Assembly: GCF_004104075.1 (NCBI RefSeq)
Contig: NZ_QOVK01000013.1
Location: 1 to 64,000, forward strand
Source of the DNA: Leeuwenhoekiella polynyae
GTDB lineage: Bacteria; Bacteroidota; Bacteroidia; Flavobacteriales; Flavobacteriaceae
DNA: 64,000 nt
Direction of reading: 5' to 3'
Shown: positions 26,406-34,800 of the stretch, piece after piece
Layout of the letters: each line of letters starts with the position of its first letter
Numbering within the stretch: the stretch's first letter is position 1
The notes under the pieces: generated by a model
Told to the model about the DNA's origin: nothing
Seen by the model: the letters and a program-made list of their open reading frames with translations, nothing else
The model's database searches: none
Made by a program: the position numbers and the translations under genes

Positions 26406-26744
26406 TTAAGATTTACTACCCATTAAAAGGATTTCCGAAGCTTCGATTTCGGTTACATAGCGGGTTACCCCTTCTTTATCCTCATAGCTACGGGATTTGA
26501 GTTTTCCACTTAAGGCCAGTTCTTTACCTTTGGTCACGTAGTTCTCAATGAGGTCTGCCGTTTTACCCCAGGCGACAACGGTGTGCCACTCGGTAGTCTG
26601 TAGTTTTTCGCCATTATCCTTTTTATAAAATTCATTGGTGGCGAGGGAAAAGCGTGCGACTTTGCGGCCGCTTTCCAGATTGGTAATCGTTGGCTCCTGA
26701 CCAACATTTCCGATTAACTGTACATGGTTTCTTAAAGTTCCCAT
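26406..26744 (-). CDS. ssb: single-stranded DNA-binding protein (ICE copy)
   Basis: A 112-residue SSB with a single OB fold: NHVQLIGNVGQEPTITNLESGRKVARFSLATNEFYKK, EWHTVVAWGKTADLIENYVTKGKELALSGKL, then RYVTEIEASEILLM. It ends in GSKS and lacks the acidic C-terminal tip (DDDIPF type) of chromosomal SSBs, so it may not recruit the usual partners. It is the rightmost ICE gene and probably coats transferred single strands. The long gene-free stretch lies upstream of it. Confidence 0.92.
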   Translation of the reverse strand: MGTLRNHVQLIGNVGQEPTITNLESGRKVARFSLATNEFYKKDNGEKLQTTEWHTVVAWGKTADLIENYVTKGKELALSGKLKSRSYEDKEGVTRYVTEIEASEILLMGSKS

Positions 26745-26775
26745 AATTGAAAGAGTTTAATGCCCGTAATTAGGC

Positions 26776-26807
26776 GATTACTAATTCCCTTTTCCATTTA
26801 AGTAATC
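26776..26807. repeat. inverted repeat upstream of ssb
   Basis: GATTACT at 26776-26782 and AGTAATC at 26801-26807 are perfect complements around an 18-base loop, about 30 bases upstream of the ssb start on its strand. It may be an operator or the first stem of the structured stretch that follows. Confidence 0.4.
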
Positions 26808-26890
26808 CCGATTTTAGGAACTGAACTTAAATTTTAAGGGGTGTTTGTTTGCCTTCTTACGTGCGTAGCACAATGGATCAGGTGGGTTTT

Positions 26891-27371
26891 GTCAAGGCTT
26901 TCCGGGAACAAATCAGGAGTGTCTGCGACGTAGTAATCCCGATAGTCATCGGGATTCAAGGAAGTAGAAACCTTATTTTTCCTGGAAACTCCGTATAGCC
27001 TTGACAAGTTCCATAAGGACCTTAGCAATTCTCTTAAAACCGGAAGCGCAGTAAGCGTACGGGAAGTTAAGCGAGCGGAGCAGTCGGGTTTATTCTAGAA
27101 TTGGTTAGGTTCTGCCTGTTTTTCGCTGTCCCGAAAAACAAGCAAGGCCTTAGCCATTAGAAACCCCTTAAAATGACTAAGACGGCACCTGATTTTTCAG
27201 GATTTTCGAGCAGGGGCTCAAGAAGAACCTGCCGCAAAATCCGGTTAAGAAAATCAGGATGCCGGCTTTCCTATTTCAAAAAGCGGACTAATCTGTTTTT
27301 TGGGAGTGAATGCAATGCACCCAAAAGCGCAGCGAGCGGGTAAATGCAATGAAGGAATCAAAATAACAGAT
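26891..27371. ncRNA. candidate large structured RNA at ICE right end
   Basis: About 480 bases without a plausible gene contain a series of long stems: GTCAAGGCT 26891-26899 with AGCCTTGAC 26997-27005 (extended by TTCCGGG/CCTGGAA with one G-U); AATCCCGAT 26935-26943 with ATCGGGATT 26948-26956; GGACCT 27017-27022 plus CAATTCT 27026-27032 plus AAACC 27037-27041 with GGTTT 27087-27091, AGAATTG 27097-27103 and AGGTTC 27107-27112; TGTTTTTCG 27117-27125 with CGAAAAACA 27132-27140; CTTAGCCATT 27149-27158 with AATGACTAAG 27172-27181; CGGCA/TGCCG and CCTGATTTT/AAAATCAGG enclosing GGATTTT/AAAATCC and GCAGG/CCTGC (27183-27264); ATCTGTT 27291-27297 with AACAGAT 27365-27371. The strand is not settled. Confidence 0.5.
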
Positions 27372-27919
27372 GGGTCCAAGACTTCGAGTGAAGCTCTTTT
27401 ACCGAAATGAAGCTTAGCGGAATGTAGGGAAATGGGATGAGCGACTGGATTACTAAATATTAAAGTTAAAAGTCCTGTTAAGGAACTTGATGAATCTTTT
27501 TCATATTTACACCTTTTGGCAAAAAATATCAAATAGCTTTTATCTTATTGATCCAGTTGCCTAAAATCCATATAAAAAATATTATGCAAAACAGAATTAA
27601 AGTCATTATAGCCTAACCATAAATTTGGAGTTTACTTTAATGTCAGAGTGGAGGAACCAAACGCAAAATAAAATCTTGAATCAAAAGCAAACAAAATAAA
27701 TAGGAAAAAAAGAAGTCCAATAGCTTAATGACTTAGTCTTTTGATAGAGGTAATTTAAGAATTTAACCTGCAGAGATGTTATGTGATTTTAAACTTTTAA
27801 TCGAAGAATTATAAGCTGAGAAAAACTAAATTCTAAAATTCATATTAATAAATATATTGCTTGCTACTAAATATAAGTATCTAACATCAAATTATAGTTT
27901 ATCCTGAAAACATGCGAAA
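27372..27919. other. gene-free AT-rich ICE end
   Basis: About 550 bases with no supported gene. A minus-strand frame across 27254-27532 lies partly in the stems and looks accidental. From 27530 on the sequence becomes strongly AT-rich. I see no clear repeat here apart from short hairpins such as AAGCT/AGCTT near 27391-27415. The ICE-chromosome junction is expected in or just after this stretch. Confidence 0.4.
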
Positions 27920-27940
27920 TGTTGTACCTATGTTGTACCT
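27920..27940. repeat. tandem 10-bp direct repeat near tRNA-Leu
   Basis: TGTTGTACCT occurs at 27920-27929 and 27931-27940 with an 11-bp period, just outside the tRNA-Leu terminator on the ICE side. Such paired short repeats near a tRNA 3' end can be recombinase arm sites or part of an attachment region. Confidence 0.45.
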
Positions 27941-27945
27941 GGAGC

Positions 27946-27974
27946 AAAAAAAGGCTTAGGTTTTAACCTAAGCC
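27946..27974 (-). terminator. intrinsic terminator of tRNA-Leu
   Basis: On the minus strand GGCTTAGGTT and AACCTAAGCC form a 10-bp stem with a two-base loop followed by seven T. It lies 8 bases after the tRNA 3' end, so it is the tRNA terminator. Confidence 0.85.
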
Positions 27975-27981
27975 CTTTCAG

Positions 27982-28061
27982 TACCCCGGGTGGGAATCGA
28001 ACCCACACTCGTAAGAACTGGGTTTTGAATCCAGCGCGTCTACCAATTCCGCCACCGAGGC
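27982..28061 (-). tRNA. tRNA-Leu(CAA)
   Basis: On the minus strand the sequence GCCTCGG...CCGGGGTA folds as an 80-base class II tRNA without an encoded CCA. The acceptor stem has two G-U pairs; the D region is TGGCGGAATTGGTAGACG; the anticodon loop TTCAAAA gives CAA (Leu, codon UUG); the T arm is GTGGG TTCGATT CCCAC. The lowest pair of the anticodon stem is A-C by my reading. Its 3' end faces the ICE, so it is a possible integration site. Confidence 0.93.
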
Positions 28062-28062
28062 A

Positions 28063-28299
28063 TTATAATAAAGTCTTCAGTTTTTCTTTACCAACTCCAG
28101 ACTTCCAATATTTTTCTCTTTTGCGAGCCTCAACACGTGTTGAAACCTCTTCAACCATTATCAATTTAAAAGGGCGATAAGGTCTTGTTGTCTTTTCCCT
28201 TCCTGCATTATGCCTTGCAAATCTATTTTCAACATCACCAGTAAGCCCCACATAAATGTAAGAGCGTGTTTGACTAGAAATAGCATAAACATAAAACAT
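28063..28299 (-). CDS. GIY-YIG nuclease domain protein next to tRNA-Leu
   Basis: A 78-residue single-domain GIY-YIG protein of the UPF0213/YhbQ type. The variant signature is YVYAISSQTRSYIYVGLTGDVENRFARHNAG at residues 3-33, with conserved Arg and His, and a Glu in the VEARKREKYWKSG segment. The gene ends two bases before the tRNA-Leu 5' end and lies between it and a relic of the same tRNA's 5' half. Proteins of this type in Bacteroidota are often found beside tRNA genes. Small size and placement suggest a selfish or homing-like cassette. Confidence 0.85.
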   Translation of the reverse strand: MFYVYAISSQTRSYIYVGLTGDVENRFARHNAGREKTTRPYRPFKLIMVEEVSTRVEARKREKYWKSGVGKEKLKTLL

Positions 28300-28308
28300 A
28301 ATTTCAAA

Positions 28309-28389
28309 ACTGGGTTTTAAATCCAGCGCGCCTGCCTGCCGGCAGAGGCAGGTCTACCTCCCGATAGCTATCGGGACCGCTACCGAGGC
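28309..28389 (-). pseudogene. relic of tRNA-Leu 5' half carrying two palindromes
   Basis: On the minus strand the order is GCCTCGGTAGCGG, a palindrome of the CCCGATAGCTATCGGG type, GGTAGAC, a second palindrome (TGCCTCTGCCGGCAGGCAGG), then CGCGCTGGATTTAAAACCCAG. Outside the two insertions it matches the intact tRNA-Leu from its 5' end through the anticodon stem, with a few substitutions (anticodon loop TTTAAAA). The T arm and 3' acceptor strand are absent. The bases GGCATTA follow the 5' end in both copies. Confidence 0.8.
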
Positions 28390-28474
28390 ATTAATGGAGG
28401 GCAAAATTAATAAAATTTCTCATTATTTAATCAAAATACTGCTAAAATAAAGTCCGTCAAGCCAATTTAATTTA

Positions 28475-28482
28475 TACTTTTG
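28475..28482 (+). promoter_or_regulatory. -7 promoter box for prs
   Basis: TACTTTTG fits TAnnTTTG, 42 bases before the prs start and followed by the usual C at the end of the box region. The -33 element is weak. Confidence 0.55.
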
Positions 28483-28523
28483 CACCCTCTTATAAATTTA
28501 GCGAATCTAAACATAAGATAACC

Positions 28524-29465
28524 ATGTCATTATCAGCCCCTGATGCAAAAATTTTCCCGTGTACACAAAGCCGGGATTTAGCCGAAAAAATAGCGAAAGC
28601 TTACGGGCAACCGCTGGGCAAGATAATCACGTCTACCTATAGCGATGGCGAGTTTCAGCCTTCTTTTGAAGAGTCTATACGAGGATCGCGGGTTTTTATC
28701 ATTGGCTCAACAATGCCAAGCAGTGAAAACCTAATGGAAATGTTATTAATGCTTGATGCTGCAAAACGTGCTTCTGCGCGTCATATCACTGCTGTTTTAC
28801 CTTATTTTGGGTGGGCACGTCAGGATCGTAAAGACAAGCCACGAGTACCTATTGCAGCGAAACTAGTCGCTAATTTATTAGAAACTGCCGGAGCAACCCG
28901 TATCATAACGATGGACTTGCACGCAGATCAGATTCAGGGATTCTTTGAGCGCCCGGTTGATCATCTTTTTGCTTCAACTGTATTTTTGCCTTATTTAGAG
29001 TCACTTAATCTGCCTAATATGACAATCGCCTCTCCAGATATGGGAGGTTCTAAAAGAGCTTATGCGTATTCTAAAGCTTTAGATTGCGATGTGGTAATCT
29101 GCTACAAGCAGCGTGAAAAAGCTAATGTTATCAGCCATATGGAGTTGATAGGTGATGTAAAAGGCCGCAACGTTATTCTGGCAGATGATATGGTAGATAC
29201 CGCAGGAACACTAACTAAAGCCGCAGACCTTATGATGGAACGCGGTGCACTAAGTGTTAGAGCGATCTGTACGCACGCACTTTTAAGCGGCAACGCTTAT
29301 GAGCGTCTTCAAAACAGTAAGCTTGAAGAACTTATTGTAACAGATAGTATCCCGCCAAAACAACAAAGCGATAAAGTACGCATATTGAGTTGTGCAGATT
29401 TATTTGCCGATGTAATGCACCGCGTGCACAGTAACACGTCTATTGCATCAAAATTTTTAATGTAA
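28524..29465 (+). CDS. prs: ribose-phosphate pyrophosphokinase
   Basis: A 313-residue PRPP synthase converting ribose 5-phosphate and ATP to PRPP for nucleotide, His and Trp synthesis. Visible are WARQDRKDKPRVPIAAKLVANLLE (flexible loop region), ITMDLHADQIQGFF near residue 130 and the PRPP loop ILADDMVDTAGTLTKAA near 218. Length is normal. It is followed 26 bases later by rplY, a common pairing in Flavobacteriia. Confidence 0.97.
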   Translation: MSLSAPDAKIFPCTQSRDLAEKIAKAYGQPLGKIITSTYSDGEFQPSFEESIRGSRVFIIGSTMPSSENLMEMLLMLDAAKRASARHITAVLPYFGWARQDRKDKPRVPIAAKLVANLLETAGATRIITMDLHADQIQGFFERPVDHLFASTVFLPYLESLNLPNMTIASPDMGGSKRAYAYSKALDCDVVICYKQREKANVISHMELIGDVKGRNVILADDMVDTAGTLTKAADLMMERGALSVRAICTHALLSGNAYERLQNSKLEELIVTDSIPPKQQSDKVRILSCADLFADVMHRVHSNTSIASKFLM

Positions 29466-29491
29466 TTTATTAATACTTAATATATAATTAA

Positions 29492-30121
29492 ATGAAGTCA
29501 ATCACGATCACAGGATCTAAAAGAGAAAGCGTGGGCAAAAAGGCAACTCAAGCCCTACGTAATGCTGGACAGGTTCCTTGCGTATTATACGGAGGGGATG
29601 AGCCAGTACACTTTAACGCACCAGAAATTGCGTTTAAAGATTTGGTTTACACTCCAGATGCGCATACCGCGACTTTGGAACTTGACGGAAACACCTATAT
29701 GGCTATCCTTCAAGACATCCAATTTCACCCGGTAACAGATCGCATACTTCACGTAGATTTCTATCAAATCTTTGAAGGTAAAGAAGTTACCATGACTATT
29801 CCTGTTCACTTTGAAGGAAACTCTAGAGGGGTACGTAATGGTGGTGTTTTACGTAAAACATATCGTACACTTCGCGTTAAGGCATTGCCTAAAAACCTTC
29901 CTGATTATGTTGTTGCAGATATCACTAAACTTAAAATTGGTGATAAATTGTACATCACAGATGTAGAACAAGGAGAATGGAAATTCCTTCACCCAGACAA
30001 CACTGTGGTTTGTCAAGTTAGAACTTCTCGTAACGTTGTTGAAGATATTGATGACGAAGATGAAGAAGGAGAAACTGAAGGTACAGAAGCTACTGAACAA
30101 GCTGCTGACGCTGCAGAATAA
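29492..30121 (+). CDS. rplY: 50S ribosomal protein L25/general stress protein Ctc
   Basis: A 209-residue CTC-type L25 that binds 5S rRNA. The N-terminal L25 domain ([30 protein letters not shown]) is followed by the TL5 C-terminal beta domain and a very acidic tail ([16 protein letters not shown]). It lies downstream of prs and ends before a strong terminator. Confidence 0.95.
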   Translation: MKSITITGSKRESVGKKATQALRNAGQVPCVLYGGDEPVHFNAPEIAFKDLVYTPDAHTATLELDGNTYMAILQDIQFHPVTDRILHVDFYQIFEGKEVTMTIPVHFEGNSRGVRNGGVLRKTYRTLRVKALPKNLPDYVVADITKLKIGDKLYITDVEQGEWKFLHPDNTVVCQVRTSRNVVEDIDDEDEEGETEGTEATEQAADAAE

Positions 30122-30143
30122 ATTGGGAAACCAATTTTATTAT

Positions 30144-30172
30144 AAAACACCCGCATTAGTGGGTGTTTTTTT
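30144..30172 (+). terminator. intrinsic terminator after rplY
   Basis: AAAACACCC at 30144-30152 pairs with GGGTGTTTT at 30161-30169 and is followed by more T. It ends the prs-rplY transcript. Confidence 0.88.
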
Positions 30173-30318
30173 ATACCCTAATTTTGAGATAAGCTTAACC
30201 CTTATATTCAAGCAAAACGCAACAAAATCTTAAATTTGCGCTTTAATCACCTTTAAGAAGTGTTTTAGTTTTAAAAAGCGAATAGTAAACCTCTTTCATT
30301 TAATTAGATTTTAATCCT

Positions 30319-30939
30319 ATGTCAGGTTTTTTCAGCAAGCTTTTTAAAGCATCAAAAGAACGTGAAGATCCCATGAAAAAATACCTTATTGTAGGCCTGG
30401 GAAACATTGGCCCCAAATATCACAATACCCGTCACAACATAGGTTTTAAACTAGTCGACGCTTACGCAGAAGAACAAGCTGCATCCTGGTCTACCGAAAG
30501 ACTAGGAGATGTTGCTTACACTAAAGTCCGTGGCAGAACAGTAGTACTGCTCAAGCCCAATACATATATGAATTTGAGCGGAAAAGCAGTAAAGTACTGG
30601 ATGCAAAAAGAAAAAATAAGTATTGAAAACATTCTGATTATAACAGATGATCTCAATCTCGATTTTGGTACCATACGTGTAAAAACCAAAGGAAGCGACG
30701 GCGGCCACAACGGACTCAAAGACATTCAGAATCAATTGATGACCAGCAGCTACCCGCGTTTTAGATTTGGTATTGGCGACCGGTTTAGCAAAGGCAAGCA
30801 AATAGATTATGTGCTGGGTGAATGGGACAAAAATGAAGATCTTGATATGCCAGAAAGAATAGATATCTCGTGCAAGGTAATTGAAAGTTTTATAGCTTCG
30901 GGAGTATCTAATACCATGAACGCTTACAACGGCAAATAA
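30319..30939 (+). CDS. pth: peptidyl-tRNA hydrolase
   Basis: A 206-residue Pth that releases peptides from drop-off peptidyl-tRNA. An 18-residue N-terminal extension (MSGFFSKLFKASKEREDP) precedes the catalytic domain and is usual in this group. Active-site residues are visible in GPKYHNTRHNIGF (Asn, His) near residue 34, with the conserved LLKPNTYMNLSGKAV and DDLNLDFG segments. It is followed by ribF with one base between. Confidence 0.95.
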   Translation: MSGFFSKLFKASKEREDPMKKYLIVGLGNIGPKYHNTRHNIGFKLVDAYAEEQAASWSTERLGDVAYTKVRGRTVVLLKPNTYMNLSGKAVKYWMQKEKISIENILIITDDLNLDFGTIRVKTKGSDGGHNGLKDIQNQLMTSSYPRFRFGIGDRFSKGKQIDYVLGEWDKNEDLDMPERIDISCKVIESFIASGVSNTMNAYNGK

Positions 30940-30940
30940 A

Positions 30941-31876
30941 TTGAAACAACATACCTCAGCAGAAAAATTTGACGGGCAAAAAGGCTCTGTGGTTACCATT
31001 GGCACTTTTGACGGCGTGCATCTGGGTCATCGCAAAATCATTAACCGTCTGCTAGACAGCGCTCAGAGTAACGATTTAGAATCTGTAGTACTTACCTTTT
31101 TTCCGCATCCGCGTATGGTACTTCAGAAAGATACAGGCATCAAGCTAATCAATTCTATTCAGGAACGTGTTGCCTTATTAGAAGCTTGTGATCTGGATCA
31201 CCTGGTGATTCATCCATTTACGCAAGAATTTTCAAGACTTACCGCAGAAGAGTTCGTAAAAGGTATTTTAGTAGATCAGCTAAAAGCCCGTAAAGTGATA
31301 ATTGGCTATGATCATCGTTTTGGTCGCAATCGCAATGCGAATATTGAAGATCTGAGAGCCTTTGGCGAACGTTATAATTTTGAGGTTGAAGAGATCTCAA
31401 AACAAGATGTAGATGATGTAGCTGTTAGCTCTACCAAGGTAAGAAAAGCACTTAACGAAGGAAATCTGGATCTGGCGAATGAATACCTTGGCTACCCTTT
31501 TATGCTCAACGGAATAGTTTCCAAAGGAAAAGGACTGGGTAGAAAATTCAATTACCCTACTGCAAATTTAAAAGTTGAAGAACCCTACAAGCTTATTCCG
31601 GCAAAAGGCGTTTATGTTGTGCAATCCGATCTTGCCGGCAAAACCGTTTACGGAATGATGAGCATAGGTACAAACCCAACCGTTGGCGGCAATGCGCTCA
31701 CCATTGAAACTTTCTTTTTTGATTTTGATCAGGATTTGTACGACCAACATTTACAAATAGAGTTGCTCACCCGCATACGCGATGAGAAAAAATTCAATTC
31801 TGTAGACGAACTTATTGCAGCCATGCAGGCTGATGAACAATTTTCTAAAGCATTCATTCAAAAACTAGATGCTTAA
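30941..31876 (+). CDS. ribF: bifunctional riboflavin kinase/FMN adenylyltransferase
   Basis: A 311-residue RibF making FMN and FAD. The nucleotidyltransferase motif TIGTFDGVHLGHRKI is near residue 20 and the kinase motif KGLGRKFNYPTANL near 200. It starts at TTG one base after the pth stop; the next Met is well inside the conserved domain, so the TTG is taken as start. It overlaps the next gene by 8 bases. Confidence 0.95.
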   Translation: MKQHTSAEKFDGQKGSVVTIGTFDGVHLGHRKIINRLLDSAQSNDLESVVLTFFPHPRMVLQKDTGIKLINSIQERVALLEACDLDHLVIHPFTQEFSRLTAEEFVKGILVDQLKARKVIIGYDHRFGRNRNANIEDLRAFGERYNFEVEEISKQDVDDVAVSSTKVRKALNEGNLDLANEYLGYPFMLNGIVSKGKGLGRKFNYPTANLKVEEPYKLIPAKGVYVVQSDLAGKTVYGMMSIGTNPTVGGNALTIETFFFDFDQDLYDQHLQIELLTRIRDEKKFNSVDELIAAMQADEQFSKAFIQKLDA

Positions 31877-33227
31877 TAAATGGCTTTTTAAACAGGTAGA
31901 CAACAGTGCGCTCGTCGTATTTAGAGTACTGTTTGGTTTTTTGATAACCCTAGAAGCCTGGGGAGCCATCGCTACAGGGTGGATCAACGAAACTCTGCTT
32001 GAGGGTGATTTTACTTTTAATTTTATAGGCTTAGATTTTTTACAACCACTTCCCGGAGATGGCATGTATTATTATTATGCCATAATGGGTTTATTTGGTG
32101 TCTTTGTGATGCTCGGGCTTAAATATCGGTTTAGTGTGTTAGCTTATGCCGTGATGTGGTCAGCGGTTTATTTGATGCAAAAATCTTCTTACAACAACCA
32201 CTATTACCTTTTGATGCTTTTATTAGGCATTATGGCATGTTTACCGGCACACCGCTATCTTTCTTTAGATGTAAAATACAACCCTAAACTCAAAAAACTG
32301 AGCATGTCACGCTGGGTGTATGTGATCATCATTGCCCAACTATGGATTGTTTACACCTACGCTTCCATAGCAAAATTGTACCCGGACTGGCTAGACGCAA
32401 GTATGGCCGGTGAGCTTATGGAAGCTCGCAAAAATTACTGGCTGGTGGGTGATTTTCTTCAGCAAAAATGGGTACACTGGTGTATCGCTTATTTTGGGAT
32501 TCTGTTTGACGGACTCATCATTCCGGCTTTGCTGTATAAACCTACACGGAAAATGGCGTTTATAATTTCGATCTTTTTCCACCTGTTCAATTCGTTCATT
32601 TTTCATATTGGCATATTCCCGTATATGTCATTAGCGTTCACGCTATTCTTTTTTCCGCCAGAAACCATACAGCGTATTTTTCTACAGGGAAAAAAATTAT
32701 ACACAAAAAATGAAATCATCAGACCCAAGCACTACAAACCCGCTCTTGTATGCTTTATAATTTATTTCTTAATTCAAATTGGGCTCCCTTTAAGACATTG
32801 GGTCATACAAGATGACGTCCTCTGGACGGAAGAAGGACATCGCCTCAGTTGGCGCATGATGCTGCGATCAAAAGGCGGAAGAATCAGTTTTAAAGTTGTT
32901 GATAAAGCAACAGGTTTAGAATTACCATTTAATTATCGTAAAATGCTCTCTCGCAAGCAGCAACGAGCCGTGGGCACAAAACCCGATGTGATCTGGCAAT
33001 TTTGTCAACGTGTGAAGAATGATTTTGCTGAAAAAGGCAAGGATGTTGCTATCTATGTAGATTGTAAAATACGTATCAACGGGGGTGACCTGCACACCTT
33101 AATAGATCCTAAAGTAGATATGGCAACTGCAAAATGGGACTACTTCTGGCATAATGAGTGGCTCTTACCCTCGCCACTAAATAAAGAAGTTAAAAAAGCA
33201 CCCTATTCAAAAGTTTCTTTTGAATAG
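31869..33227 (+). CDS. HTTM/vitamin K-dependent gamma-carboxylase-like membrane protein
   Basis: A 452-residue HTTM-domain protein. The N-terminal half has about four to six membrane helices, with the family pattern ALVVFRVLFGFLITLEAWG and the SSYNNHYYLLMLLLGIMACLPAHRYLSLD segment. The C-terminal half (RLSWRMMLRSKGGRISFKVVDKATG...) is soluble and resembles the VKGC-like C-terminus. Bacterial members are common in Flavobacteriia, with no settled substrate. It is translationally coupled to ribF. Confidence 0.82.
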   Translation: MLNKWLFKQVDNSALVVFRVLFGFLITLEAWGAIATGWINETLLEGDFTFNFIGLDFLQPLPGDGMYYYYAIMGLFGVFVMLGLKYRFSVLAYAVMWSAVYLMQKSSYNNHYYLLMLLLGIMACLPAHRYLSLDVKYNPKLKKLSMSRWVYVIIIAQLWIVYTYASIAKLYPDWLDASMAGELMEARKNYWLVGDFLQQKWVHWCIAYFGILFDGLIIPALLYKPTRKMAFIISIFFHLFNSFIFHIGIFPYMSLAFTLFFFPPETIQRIFLQGKKLYTKNEIIRPKHYKPALVCFIIYFLIQIGLPLRHWVIQDDVLWTEEGHRLSWRMMLRSKGGRISFKVVDKATGLELPFNYRKMLSRKQQRAVGTKPDVIWQFCQRVKNDFAEKGKDVAIYVDCKIRINGGDLHTLIDPKVDMATAKWDYFWHNEWLLPSPLNKEVKKAPYSKVSFE

Positions 33228-33292
33228 GCAACACGCATTTCTCGCCGAATAAATCAGAAGAATTTACCTGTTAATTTTAAAAGGCATTTACG

Positions 33293-33300
33293 TACTTTTG
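33293..33300 (+). promoter_or_regulatory. -7 promoter box for serS
   Basis: TACTTTTG followed by CC lies 20 bases before the serS ATG, matching TAnnTTTG. The same eight bases precede prs. Confidence 0.55.
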
Positions 33301-33319
33301 CCGTCTAAAATCTAAGCCA

Positions 33320-34588
33320 ATGCTACACGTTACAGACATTCGTGACCATAAAGAAGAATACATAAAAGCGCTTACCAAGCGTAATTTTGATGCCACTGAA
33401 GTATTTGAAAACGTTCTTTCGCTAGACGAAAAACGCCGTAGCACGCAAGCTTCTTTAGATAATACTCTAGCCGAAAGCAACAAGCTTTCTAAAGAGATCG
33501 GGATGCTTTATAAAAATGGAGAAACTCAAAAAGCCAACATTTTAAAAGAGCGTACCGGTAAATTAAAAGAAGAATCTAAGAATTTACAGGAAGTACTCAC
33601 AACTACCGTTGAAGAATTAGAGCAGTTGCTGTACACCATACCAAATATTCCGCAAGACACTGTTCCTGCAGGAAAAAGCGAAGATGATAATGAAGAGGTT
33701 TTCCGTAAAGGAGCTATTCCTGTTTTAGCAGCAGGCAGTTTACCGCACTGGGAACTGGCTAAGAAATACGACATCATAGATTTTGAGCTGGGCAACAAGA
33801 TTACCGGCGCCGGTTTCCCGGTTTATAAAGGGAAAGGTTCTCGCTTGCAACGCGCGCTTATCAACTACTTTTTAGATAAAAATACTGCAGCGGGTTATAC
33901 TGAATATCAGGTTCCACATTTAGTAAATGAAGCTTCTGGTTTTGGTACGGGGCAGCTTCCTGACAAAGAAGGTCAGATGTACCACGTAGGTGTTGATGAT
34001 TTGTATTTAATTCCAACTGCAGAAGTGCCGGTTACAAATATGTTTCGCGACAGCCTTTTAGATGAAAAAGACTTGCCAATAACATGCACGGGTTATACGC
34101 CGTGTTTTAGACGCGAGGCCGGTTCTTACGGTGCTCACGTACGCGGACTAAATAGATTGCATCAGTTTGATAAGGTAGAGATTGTTCGTCTTGAAAAAGC
34201 AGAAGACAGTGACGCCGCTCTTGAAGGAATGGTTGAGCACGTAAAAACAATTCTTGACGAGTTGAAACTTCCGTATAGAATATTGAGACTTTGCGGTGGA
34301 GATCTAGGTTTCACCTCTACGCTAACTTATGATTTTGAAGTCTTTTCTACAGCTCAGGATCGCTGGTTAGAAATAAGTAGTGTATCTAATTTCAAGACTT
34401 TTCAGGCCAATCGCCTAAAACTGCGTTACAAAGATAAAGACGGTAACAAAAAACTAACACACACTCTTAACGGAAGTGCCCTTGCATTACCGCGTGTTTT
34501 AGCAGGTATATTAGAGAACTATCAAACCGAAGATGGTATCAATATCCCGGAAGTTTTGGTGCCTTATTGCGGTTTTGACAAAATTTAA
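33320..34588 (+). CDS. serS: seryl-tRNA synthetase
   Basis: A 422-residue class II synthetase charging tRNA-Ser. An N-terminal coiled-coil arm (residues about 25-110) precedes the core with motif 2 PCFRREAGSYGAHVRGLNRLHQF near residue 257 and motif 3 with ANRLKLRYKD near 370. Length is normal. It has its own promoter and no close downstream partner. Confidence 0.97.
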   Translation: MLHVTDIRDHKEEYIKALTKRNFDATEVFENVLSLDEKRRSTQASLDNTLAESNKLSKEIGMLYKNGETQKANILKERTGKLKEESKNLQEVLTTTVEELEQLLYTIPNIPQDTVPAGKSEDDNEEVFRKGAIPVLAAGSLPHWELAKKYDIIDFELGNKITGAGFPVYKGKGSRLQRALINYFLDKNTAAGYTEYQVPHLVNEASGFGTGQLPDKEGQMYHVGVDDLYLIPTAEVPVTNMFRDSLLDEKDLPITCTGYTPCFRREAGSYGAHVRGLNRLHQFDKVEIVRLEKAEDSDAALEGMVEHVKTILDELKLPYRILRLCGGDLGFTSTLTYDFEVFSTAQDRWLEISSVSNFKTFQANRLKLRYKDKDGNKKLTHTLNGSALALPRVLAGILENYQTEDGINIPEVLVPYCGFDKI

Positions 34589-34739
34589 AAATCCATACAC
34601 GTTTATAGAATTCCTTGCGTTTCATACGCAGTACAATAAACCATCTTGGGTCCCGCCTAAAGAGCATAAAAGGAAACAACTTTTGACTTTAAGGCAAGTC
34701 TGATAACATTTAAATTTCGATTATCGAGTAAAGATCTAA

Positions 34740-34770
34740 TTGAAGCACTTGCACATGTAAAGTGCTTCAA
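34740..34770 (+). terminator. hairpin between serS and the TPR gene
   Basis: TTGAAGCACTT at 34740-34750 pairs perfectly with AAGTGCTTCAA at 34760-34770, followed by CTTTAG. It could end serS transcription, though the T-run is poor. The 212-base gap holds little else. Confidence 0.5.
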
Positions 34771-34800
34771 CTTTAGTATCTTTAGCTAAAATCATACCCT

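Noticed and set aside
26834-27028. 64-codon minus-strand frame in the structured region
   Set aside because: It crosses several perfect stems and has no domain; likely accidental.
27254-27532. 92-codon minus-strand frame at the ICE end
   Set aside because: It overlaps the stem-forming stretch and its translation has no family resemblance; the RNA structure explains the region better.
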